Origin: DAOUVR01 sp034430535
GTDB taxonomy: Bacteria > Chloroflexota > Dehalococcoidia > E44-bin15
Length of the DNA stretch: 39,445 nucleotides
Assembly (NCBI GenBank): GCA_964443325.1
Contig: CAYUCL010000019.1
Location: 1 to 39,445, forward strand
Reading direction: 5' to 3'
The notes under the pieces: generated by a model
The model's input: only the letters and a program-made list of their open reading frames with translations
Database searches by the model: none
Told to the model about the DNA's origin: nothing
Made by a program: the position numbers and the translations under genes
Shown here: piece by piece, positions 14,907 through 21,872 of the stretch
Numbering within the stretch: the stretch's first letter is position 1
How the letters are laid out: every line of letters begins with the position of its first letter

Positions 14907-15920
14907 ATGGAAGGGTTCAACGTTGCCATTGTTGGCGCCACAGGACTGGTTGGCCGCGAGTTTATCAAGGTCGTGGAGCAGCGTAACTTTCCAATGCGCT
15001 CCCTTCGTCTTCTCGCCTCTGACCGCTCCGCTGGCACCAAGCTCTATGTAAAACATGAGCAGGTTGAGGTTGAAGAGACTACCACACATTCTTTTGAAGG
15101 AGTGGACATCGCCCTCTTTTCCGCAGGCGCAGAGATAAGCAGTCACTTTTCACCGATAGCAGCACGGGCTGGCGCTGTAGTCGTCGATAATAGCTCCGCC
15201 TTCAGGATGGACCCAAGTGTCCCACTAGTAATACCTGAGGTCAACGCTGAGGACATAAAGCAGCATAAAGGGATTATCGCCAATCCGAACTGCTCCACAA
15301 TTCAGATGGTGGTCGCCATCTATCCCCTGCATAAGGTCGATCCCATTAAACGAATCATTGTGGATAGCTATCAGTCGGCCTCAGGCATCGGCTCTGCTGC
15401 AATGGAGGAATTGGTCGACCAATCAAAGTTGGCGCTTGAAGGGCGTGAGGTGGTGCCCCATCTCTTTCCCCACCAGATCGCCTTCAACGTTCTTCCCGAG
15501 ATCGACCTCTTCCTGGATAATGCCTATACCAAGGAAGAATGGAAGATGGTAGAGGAGACTCAAAAGATCATGCATGCCCCCGAGATAGCCATCTCTGCTA
15601 CCTGTGTGCGAGTTCCCGTTTCTATTGGGCACAGCGAGGCTATTCACATAGAGTTTACTAAATCGATGTCCCCTCAAGAGGCAAGACAAATCCTCGCCGG
15701 GGCACCTGGCGTCAAAGTGCAGGACGACCCCGGTATAAGCCTCTATCCCCATCCCTGGGCTGCGGCCGGCACTGACGATGTCTTTGTCGGGCGTATACGT
15801 AAGGATGCGTCCCATGAGCGTGGCTTGGCCATGTGGGTGGTTTCCGACAATATAAGAAAGGGAGCAGCGCTAAATACCGTTCAGATAGCTGAGACGATGA
15901 TCGAGAGAGGCTGGATATAA
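14907..15920 (+). CDS. asd: Aspartate-semialdehyde dehydrogenase
   Basis: The 337-residue product has FNVAIVGATGLVGREF at the N-terminus (NADP-binding GxTGxVG), VVDNSSAFRM, the active-site cysteine in IANPNCSTIQMV, SYQSASGIGSAAMEEL, and RVPVSIGHSEAIHIEF with the catalytic histidine. It converts aspartyl phosphate to aspartate semialdehyde, the shared precursor of lysine, threonine and methionine. The ATG at 14907 is six bases after AGGAG (14896-14900); the GTG directly before it is too close to that site. It is nine bases after dapB and 12 before dapA. Confidence 0.95.
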   Translation: MEGFNVAIVGATGLVGREFIKVVEQRNFPMRSLRLLASDRSAGTKLYVKHEQVEVEETTTHSFEGVDIALFSAGAEISSHFSPIAARAGAVVVDNSSAFRMDPSVPLVIPEVNAEDIKQHKGIIANPNCSTIQMVVAIYPLHKVDPIKRIIVDSYQSASGIGSAAMEELVDQSKLALEGREVVPHLFPHQIAFNVLPEIDLFLDNAYTKEEWKMVEETQKIMHAPEIAISATCVRVPVSIGHSEAIHIEFTKSMSPQEARQILAGAPGVKVQDDPGISLYPHPWAAAGTDDVFVGRIRKDASHERGLAMWVVSDNIRKGAALNTVQIAETMIERGWI

Positions 15921-15932
15921 TGGAGGTGCGTG

Positions 15933-16835
15933 ATGGCAGAGCTTGGTAGATTGTTCACTGCAATGGTAACGCCCTTTGATGACGAAGGCAATGTTAACTA
16001 TGAGCAGACGAAGAGGCTTGCTGTCGCCCTGCTAGATTCGGGGAGCGATGGGTTGGTGGTCTCCGGAACCACGGGAGAGTCTCCCACTCTCAGCAAAGAG
16101 GAGAAGATCAGGCTTTTCGGTGAGGTGAAGGGGGCAGTGGGAGAGCGAGGAACGGTGATAGCTGGCACCGGCAACTACAGCACAAAGGATAGCATAGAGC
16201 TAACCAGGGCGGCAGAGAGCGTTGGCGTGGATGCCATACTGCTCGTCGTCCCCTGCTACAACAAGCCAACTCAGGAAGGGCTTTTCCAGCACTTCAAGGC
16301 TATTGCCATGAGCACAAGCCTGTCCTGCATTCTTTACAATGTGCCCAGCCGAACCGTAGTAAACCTTGCCCCTGAAACTGCGGTCAGGTTGAGCGATATC
16401 GATAACATCGTCGGCATAAAGGAGGCTAGCGCCAATCTGGAGCAGGTCGCCAAAATCATCGACGGTACAAATAAGGATTTTTTAGTTTACAGTGGAAATG
16501 ACAGTGATACGCTCCCCATACTTGCTTTGGGGGGCTACGGCGTAATCAGCGTTATCTCCCACCTCGTTGGCTTGCAGGTCAAGGAGATGATGGAGAGGTT
16601 CCTTAGCGGCCAAGTAGATGAGGCTGCAGAGATTCATCGGCGTCTGCTTCCACTGGTGAATGCCATATTTGTCGTCTCTAACCCTATCCCGACCAAATAC
16701 GCTCTTAATCACCTGGGTTTCCGTGTGGGCAAGCCACGTCTACCTCTCGTCGAGCCTGACGAGAAATCGGCGGCGCTTATCGACGCCACACTGGCAAATT
16801 ACAAGATCGACCTTCCAGTGGAAGCCAAGGCCTAA
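15933..16835 (+). CDS. dapA: 4-hydroxy-tetrahydrodipicolinate synthase
   Basis: The 300-residue product is a TIM-barrel DapA: LFTAMVTPFDDEGNV at the start, GLVVSGTTGESPTLSKEEK, VPCYNKPTQEGLFQHFKAIA, ILYNVPSRTVVNL (the YNVP tyrosine), and IVGIKEASANLEQ with the Schiff-base lysine. It condenses pyruvate with aspartate semialdehyde. The ATG at 15933 is six bases after GGAGG (15922-15926); the GTG at 15930 is less likely. It is the last gene of the rpsO operon. No strong intrinsic terminator follows, only the hairpins at 16865-17003. Confidence 0.95.
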   Translation: MAELGRLFTAMVTPFDDEGNVNYEQTKRLAVALLDSGSDGLVVSGTTGESPTLSKEEKIRLFGEVKGAVGERGTVIAGTGNYSTKDSIELTRAAESVGVDAILLVVPCYNKPTQEGLFQHFKAIAMSTSLSCILYNVPSRTVVNLAPETAVRLSDIDNIVGIKEASANLEQVAKIIDGTNKDFLVYSGNDSDTLPILALGGYGVISVISHLVGLQVKEMMERFLSGQVDEAAEIHRRLLPLVNAIFVVSNPIPTKYALNHLGFRVGKPRLPLVEPDEKSAALIDATLANYKIDLPVEAKA

Positions 16836-16864
16836 GAGATCGGCCTGAGAATCGGGGGTAGGTT

Positions 16865-17003
16865 GTCGCCAAAGGCGACTCGCCTCTGGAGAGGAGCATC
16901 CACTCCAACCGTTCCTAGAACGTCCGCTCTAGTCCTGTCCTGAGCTTGTCGAAGGATTATGCTGAATCCCACTCCCTCTAAGTCGTCGCCACAGAGAGGC
17001 GAC
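16865..17003. repeat. Hairpin repeats between dapA and purA
   Basis: GTCGCC-AAA(G)-GGCGAC pairs at 16865-16879, and GTCGCC...GGCGAC pairs again at 16985-17003. Between them, around 16937-16956, is the half-repeat TCCTGAGCTTGTCGAAGGA, which also occurs as TCCTGAGTTTATCGAAGG at 27681. The 235-bp space between convergent dapA and purA holds no coding frame. Confidence 0.5.
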
Positions 17004-17070
17004 GCTACATACTGCCACGGGAGAGAGGATTTACGCCATCGCGCTTCTTCATCTTCAAGTTTGGCCCAGG

Positions 17071-18354
17071 CTACGGGATTTCTCGCACAATGATGGTCTG
17101 TTCACGCCTGGGACCAACCGAGATAACGCTTGCCGGACAGCCAATGAGTTCCTCCAGTCTCCTTATGTAGGAGCGAGCCTTACCGGGCAGGTCTTCAAAG
17201 CGACGAAGCCCACTTATGTCGCTTTGCCAACCGGCGACCTCCTCAAAAATGGGTTCGCACCGCGCCAACACGGTGGAGTTGCTGGGGGGATTCGTCAGCG
17301 TAACGCCATCAAGCTTATAGCCAGTGCATATCTTGAGCGATGGCAGGACATCGAGAATATCAAGGCGGGTTAGGGCAAACTCGGAAAAACCATTGATGCG
17401 AGCGCTAAAGCGAGCGGTCACGGCGTCGAACCAGCCGCAGCGGCGGGGGCGCCCCGTAGTGGCGCCAAATTCATGGGCGCGCTGCCGAATCAACTCCCCT
17501 GTCTCGTCGGAGAGCTCGGTGACCAAAGGGCCAGCTCCCACCCTGGTGCTGTAGGCCTTATAGACACCGATGATGCGGTCTATCTTCGCCGGGCTCAGCC
17601 CCAGCCCTGAGCATGCGCCTCCTACAATAGTGGAGGTGGAGGTAACATAGGGGTAGGTGCCAAAATCTATATCCAGCATCGTCCCCTGTGCCCCCTCCAA
17701 CAAGACCATTTCTTCCTTTTCCCAGGCTTCCTGCACCATCAAATCGGTCCCCCTTATGAAAGGGGCCAGAATCTCCCCATAATGGCAATATTTATCGTAG
17801 ATTTCCTCCAGAGATAGAGGTTGAGCCTCATAAACCTTGGTGATGATACGGTTCTTCTGCTCCAGAACAGAGCTAAGTCTCTCTCGAAAGACCTCCTTGT
17901 CTAGTAGGTCTCCAACGCGAATTCCCAACCGGCCGGCTTTATCCATATAGCAAGGACCAATCCCCCTTCTTGTCGTTCCAATAGCGCTGCCACCGCGTGA
18001 CTCCTCCTCCAAGCCATCGAGAAGGATGTGATAGGGCATGATGAGATTAGCACGGTCGCTCACAAATAAGCTACCCACACTCACGCCACTCTTCTTCAGC
18101 TCTTCAATCTCCTCGAAGAGCACAGCGGGGTCGATGACTACACCATTGCCGATGATGCAGGCAACATCGGGGTAGAATATACCGGAGGGAACGAGATGCA
18201 ACCTGAACTCGCCATAGGGATTAATTACAGTATGCCCGGCGTTGTTCCCCCCCGAGAAACGCACCACTGCGTTTACCTTTTCGGCAAGAAGGTCAACGAT
18301 CTTCCCCTTCCCCTCATCTCCCCACTGCGCCCCAATAACAGCTATTGCTGGCAT
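17071..18354 (-). CDS. purA: Adenylosuccinate synthetase
   Basis: The 427-residue product has the PurA signatures: IGAQWGDEGKGKIVDLL at 6-22 (GTP-binding GDEGKGK), VVRFSGGNNAGHTV, GTTRRGIGPCYMDKAGR, LLEGAQGTMLDIDFGTYPYVTSTS, TRVGAGPLVTE and GATTGRPRRCGWFD. It joins IMP and aspartate using GTP in AMP synthesis. The length is normal. It is monocistronic on the minus strand, with 306 bp of upstream space containing a 50-bp repeat and a possible promoter near 18554. Confidence 0.96.
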   Translation of the reverse strand: MPAIAVIGAQWGDEGKGKIVDLLAEKVNAVVRFSGGNNAGHTVINPYGEFRLHLVPSGIFYPDVACIIGNGVVIDPAVLFEEIEELKKSGVSVGSLFVSDRANLIMPYHILLDGLEEESRGGSAIGTTRRGIGPCYMDKAGRLGIRVGDLLDKEVFRERLSSVLEQKNRIITKVYEAQPLSLEEIYDKYCHYGEILAPFIRGTDLMVQEAWEKEEMVLLEGAQGTMLDIDFGTYPYVTSTSTIVGGACSGLGLSPAKIDRIIGVYKAYSTRVGAGPLVTELSDETGELIRQRAHEFGATTGRPRRCGWFDAVTARFSARINGFSEFALTRLDILDVLPSLKICTGYKLDGVTLTNPPSNSTVLARCEPIFEEVAGWQSDISGLRRFEDLPGKARSYIRRLEELIGCPASVISVGPRREQTIIVREIP

Positions 18355-18446
18355 TTCTCACTCCCTTCTTACACTGTGAGGTTGTTTAATTTTAGTTACT
18401 CGTTCAATTTTGGGTATTTTAGGGATGTCCCCCCCCAAAATTTGCT

Positions 18447-18496
18447 TAGCGCGACCCTTTATGGTCGCCTTAAGCGAGGCTAAAGCCTCGCGCTAC
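18447..18496. repeat. 50-bp two-hairpin repeat, copy 2
   Basis: It has the same outer arms TAGCGCGA/TCGCGCTA as 9678-9727 and differs at three bases. The internal hairpins are GCGACC...GGTCGC and GCGAGGC-TAAA-GCCTCGC. It is immediately preceded by a GGG-ATGT-CCCC core (18422-18437) like those at 296 and 6289. It lies in the purA upstream region. Confidence 0.8.
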
Positions 18497-18553
18497 ATTT
18501 TTATGCCCTCATGTTTACAATACCTAACGAGTTACCCTATTTTTTACCTTTAT

Positions 18554-18584
18554 AGTATACCGCACAAATCCCTAAAATAAGCAA
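18554..18584 (-). promoter_or_regulatory. Weak candidate promoter for purA
   Basis: On the minus strand TATACT (18554-18559) lies 19 bases after TTGCTT. The spacing is long and the leader to the purA start would be about 200 bases, including the 50-bp repeat. It is offered only because no better site was seen in the 306-bp gap. Confidence 0.3.
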
Positions 18585-18660
18585 CTGTGGCTGTTTATTT
18601 CATTTGAACTGCTCTGATTCTCCCACCGTTGTAGACAAGCCTCGTTTCTGAACAAGCACA

Positions 18661-20943
18661 TCAACACTGCTCCAGAAGAGCCCCCAGAATGAGCTTTGCT
18701 GCCTTCTTGTCCAGAGGCTCGTTGTTGTTACCACACTTAGGCGATTGGATGCAACTGGGGCAGCCTGCCTCACAAGGGCACTCCGATATCGCTTTCAGCG
18801 TAGCAAGCCAGACTTCCTCGACCAGTTCGAAACCCTTCTCAGCGATGCCAATGCCGCCAGGATAGGCATCATAGATGAATACCTGTGGCTTCCCCGTATC
18901 AGCGTGGAGTGGCGTGGAGATACCACCCACATCATTCCTATCGCACAGGGCGAAAATTGGCAATAGTGCGATGGCAGCATGCTCCGTAGCATGAAGCCCG
19001 CCATGGAAATCAAGCCCTTGTTGAGCGAGAGCAAGGGCAATTTTCTCCGGTATATCGAACCAAAGAGCAACGGTAGGGAAGCTTTGAGGTGGCAGGTCGA
19101 GAGGCTCCTCCCCGATAACCTCCTCGGTAAATTGCCTCTTCTTTTTGAAGCCCACCACCTCAGTGGTCACCTCCACCTCTCCCAGATAAACGCCTATCCC
19201 TCCCACCTCCCTTCGCCGATTCACATGAAGGATCGAGAGTTCGGTGACGTCTTTTGTCTGGGTATAGTAATCGGCATCGATGGGCTGAGCGTAGGCAGTG
19301 CGCGATAGCAGATCGAGTTCGGTAACGAGATACGCCTCACCTTGATGAAGATAAATGGCACCAGGATGAATCTGAAAGAAGGCGACCGCCCCCTCCACTG
19401 TCTCCAGTTCCCGATAGCCTTGCGAGGCATCGACGATCGTATAACGCTCGGAGGATGTGGAGCGAATATTCACATCCTCAGCGGGGTAGAATATGGAAGG
19501 CGACAGATACCACCGCCCACCATGCTCCTTAAGCAGCCCTTCCTCCACCAAATCCGCACTCACCTTCCTGAAGCCTTCACCAAATACCGCTTCATCATTA
19601 TCATCCAATGGATGCTCATAGGCAGCACACATTAGGTGAGACTTAAGGATATAGGGGTTAGCCTGATTGGTGAGAACGTTCTCAAAACTCTTGCCGAAGA
19701 AAGCCTCGGGGTGACGCATATAATACTGGTCCAGGGGATTGTCCAGGCCGATGAGAAAACTCAAAGACCTCTCCCCTCTTCTGCCACTTCGCCCTGCCTG
19801 CTGCCATGTGCTGGCGATACTCCCTGGGTAGCCAGTAAGCACAGTAGCATCAAGATCGCCAATATCGACTCCGAGCTCGAGAGCGGTGGTCGCTACTACC
19901 CCTAAAAGCTCGCCATCAAACAACTGGCGCTCGATTTGGCGTCGTTCCTCGGGACGATAACCAGCGCGGTAGGGTCTTATTCTTTGGGCAAGCTGCCCGC
20001 TTTCCTTAGCTAGCTGATCCCTGGTGTAGATGTAGATAAGCTCGGTCAGCTTCCTCGACCTTGCAAAGGCGATAGTACGAAAGTCTCCCTTCACTAGCTC
20101 GGTAAAAATAAAGGTGGCCTCGGAGTTGGCGCTGCGCCTGGTGGATTTAGCCTGATCAATAATGGGGGGATTCCAGAATACGAAATCCTTCCCGCCGTAA
20201 GCAGAGCCATCCTTATCGAACACCTCAAAAGGGAGACCCACCAATCTCTCGATATGCTCATTGGGGTTGGCAATAGTCGCCGAAGAGCAGATGAACTGGG
20301 GATTTGCCCCATAGAGCGTGCAGACCCGCTTCAGTCGGCGAAGCACATTAGCCACATGGGAGCCGAAGACACCACGGTAAACATGTGCCTCATCCACCAC
20401 AACATAGCGAAGCTGACGAAAAAACCTCGACCATGACTGATGGTTAGGCAGAATGCCCAGGTGAAGCATATCGGGGTTAGTTAGCACCACCCGAGAAGAC
20501 CGCTTTATCTCGCCTCGCTCCCCGGGGGGAGTATCGCCATCGAATGTAGCGCACCCTATCCCAAAAGGCGAGGCAAGCTCCAATAGACCCCGGAGTTGAT
20601 CCTGCGCAAGCGCCTTGGTGGGGAAGATATACAGGGCACGACTCCTCTTCTCCCTGAGCATTACATCCAGCACGGGCACATTGTAGCAGAGGGTCTTGCC
20701 GCTGGCGGCAGGGGTAACTACAAAGACGTTTTTGCCAGAACGGGCGGCATTTATCGCCTGGGACTGGTGGCTATAGAGAGCGGGAAGATGCAAGGCATCA
20801 AGACGTTTCTGGAGTTCGGGATGGAGGGAGTCCGCAAGCGCTCCATAGCTCACATCGCGGATGGGCACATGCTCTATGTGGACAATCTGGCCTTTAAATA
20901 AAGGGTGTATTCTAAGATGGCTCAATAAGGCTGAGGTATCCAT
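18661..20943 (-). CDS. mrfA: MrfA/YprA-like DEAH-box helicase with C-terminal cysteine cluster
   Basis: The 760-residue product is close in size to B. subtilis MrfA (YprA, about 750). Visible are a Q-like motif LYSHQSQAINAA, Walker A PAASGKT at 78-84, PTKALAQDQL, TNPDML, DEAH at 184-187 and SATIANPNEH. Motifs IV-VI follow, with TTALELGVDIGDLDATVLTGYPGSIASTWQQAGRSGRRG. The C-terminal DUF1998-type region ends in a cysteine cluster beginning CPCEAGCPSC (Cys 722, 724, 728, 731, 737). MrfA homologues are 3'-5' DNA helicases acting with the nuclease MrfB in mitomycin-type adduct repair. No MrfB gene is in the window. It starts six bases after the DUF503 gene and shares its operon. Confidence 0.85.
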   Translation of the reverse strand: MDTSALLSHLRIHPLFKGQIVHIEHVPIRDVSYGALADSLHPELQKRLDALHLPALYSHQSQAINAARSGKNVFVVTPAASGKTLCYNVPVLDVMLREKRSRALYIFPTKALAQDQLRGLLELASPFGIGCATFDGDTPPGERGEIKRSSRVVLTNPDMLHLGILPNHQSWSRFFRQLRYVVVDEAHVYRGVFGSHVANVLRRLKRVCTLYGANPQFICSSATIANPNEHIERLVGLPFEVFDKDGSAYGGKDFVFWNPPIIDQAKSTRRSANSEATFIFTELVKGDFRTIAFARSRKLTELIYIYTRDQLAKESGQLAQRIRPYRAGYRPEERRQIERQLFDGELLGVVATTALELGVDIGDLDATVLTGYPGSIASTWQQAGRSGRRGERSLSFLIGLDNPLDQYYMRHPEAFFGKSFENVLTNQANPYILKSHLMCAAYEHPLDDNDEAVFGEGFRKVSADLVEEGLLKEHGGRWYLSPSIFYPAEDVNIRSTSSERYTIVDASQGYRELETVEGAVAFFQIHPGAIYLHQGEAYLVTELDLLSRTAYAQPIDADYYTQTKDVTELSILHVNRRREVGGIGVYLGEVEVTTEVVGFKKKRQFTEEVIGEEPLDLPPQSFPTVALWFDIPEKIALALAQQGLDFHGGLHATEHAAIALLPIFALCDRNDVGGISTPLHADTGKPQVFIYDAYPGGIGIAEKGFELVEEVWLATLKAISECPCEAGCPSCIQSPKCGNNNEPLDKKAAKLILGALLEQC

Positions 20944-20949
20944 TCTGTT

Positions 20950-21243
20950 CTAAAGAGCGTGGATGATTTCCAACTCGTAATCGAGTATCTCCACATCCAA
21001 CCTGGTCTTCTCAATAAAATCCACCACCTTGGACAGCACCTCGTTGCAATGCTGAGCGCTTTCGCTGACACAGCTTATGCCTATGACGATAATCTGCCAA
21101 ATATCCTGCTCATCGACCTCAGCTATAGATACATTATACTTGTTTTTCACCCGCTGGATGATCGACTTGACAACCTGACGCTTGCCTTTGAGTGAATGAT
21201 TCTCTGGCAGGCGAAGCCTCAGTTTGCAGACCCCAACATTCAT
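20950..21243 (-). CDS. DUF503 (YlxP-like) protein
   Basis: The 97-residue product has the DUF503 pattern: MNVGVCKLRLRLPENHSLKGKRQ at the N-terminus, VVKSIIQRVKNKYNVSIAEV, IGISCVSESAQHCNEVLSKVVDFIEK and a C-terminal VEILDYELEII. YlxP is usually found near rbfA/infB in Firmicutes and its function is unknown; here it is instead upstream of the MrfA-like helicase with a six-base gap. A terminator (21258-21305) separates it from the zinc-ribbon gene. Confidence 0.88.
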   Translation of the reverse strand: MNVGVCKLRLRLPENHSLKGKRQVVKSIIQRVKNKYNVSIAEVDEQDIWQIIVIGISCVSESAQHCNEVLSKVVDFIEKTRLDVEILDYELEIIHAL

Positions 21244-21257
21244 AGCCTCTCCACAAT

Positions 21258-21305
21258 AAAAAGAACCGGGATCTCCCTACAAATCGGGAGCGTCTCGGTT
21301 CTTTT
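21258..21305 (-). terminator. Intrinsic terminator of the zinc-ribbon gene
   Basis: Read on the minus strand, AAGAACCGAGACGCTCCC pairs with GGGAGATCCCGGTTCTT around a short loop and is followed by TTTTTATT. It stands 18 bases after the stop of the gene at 21324. On the plus strand it ends in only four Ts, so it mainly serves the minus strand. Confidence 0.75.
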
Positions 21306-21323
21306 CAGGCATTATAAGCGCTA

Positions 21324-21605
21324 TTAGCGACTTCTCATCTTGGCGAAGCATTCATTACAATAGACCGGCCGCCCGCTCCTGGGCTCAAAGGGAACCTCAC
21401 ACTCCGCGCCGCAAGAGGCACAGATTGCAGGATACATTTGGCGATTTTCATCAGAACGATTGCGCCGCCTAGCCGAACGGCACTCCCGGCATCGAGTGGG
21501 CTCACTGAGCAGCCCACGCGACATATAGAACTCCTGCTCACCGACACTGAATATGAATTCTTTGCCGCAATCCCGGCATACCAGAACCTTGTCCTCCAAG
21601 GCCAT
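21324..21605 (-). CDS. Small double zinc-ribbon protein
   Basis: The 93-residue product has two zinc-binding modules. The first is CRDCGKEFIFSVGEQEFY with CRECRSARRR (the 'probable zinc-ribbon' pattern CxxC...CxxC, residues about 10-45). The second is CASCGAECEVPFEPRSGRPVYC with CNECF near the C-terminus. Such proteins are common in Chloroflexota and candidate phyla; the second half resembles the CxxC-x17-CxxC family. No function is established. AGGAGGG lies a few bases before the ATG. It is a single-gene unit ending in a terminator and divergent from uvrA. Confidence 0.82.
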   Translation of the reverse strand: MALEDKVLVCRDCGKEFIFSVGEQEFYMSRGLLSEPTRCRECRSARRRNRSDENRQMYPAICASCGAECEVPFEPRSGRPVYCNECFAKMRSR

Positions 21606-21806
21606 ACCAGCCCTCCTTCTTTATTTGGTGGTTGCCTCTTGCCGGTACAGCTTAAGACCCTGTTTGTCGGATTGCTTTATTATACTTGTGCCGAAACAAA
21701 CCCCTAGCTCGCTTTGGCGAGTCCGTCATGCTGAAACGTCAGTCCAGGTCCACCTTGCGATATTATATATCAATATTACACAAAATGCAACCATTATTTA
21801 TAACTC

Positions 21807-21836
21807 TTGTCTCGTCTACTGTTAGCGTGCTACACT
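21807..21836 (+). promoter_or_regulatory. Promoter of uvrA
   Basis: TTGTCT (21807-21812) and TACACT (21831-21836) are 18 bases apart, with an extended TGC before the -10. The uvrA ATG is at 21873. No SOS-type palindrome was recognised around it. Confidence 0.5.
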
Positions 21837-21872
21837 AAAAACTGCCAAGCAAGTAAGGGAGGAAGCGGGTGT

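Noticed and set aside
21790..21872. SOS (LexA) box controlling uvrA
   Set aside because: No palindrome of a known LexA type (for example GAAC-N4-GTTC) is present near the promoter.
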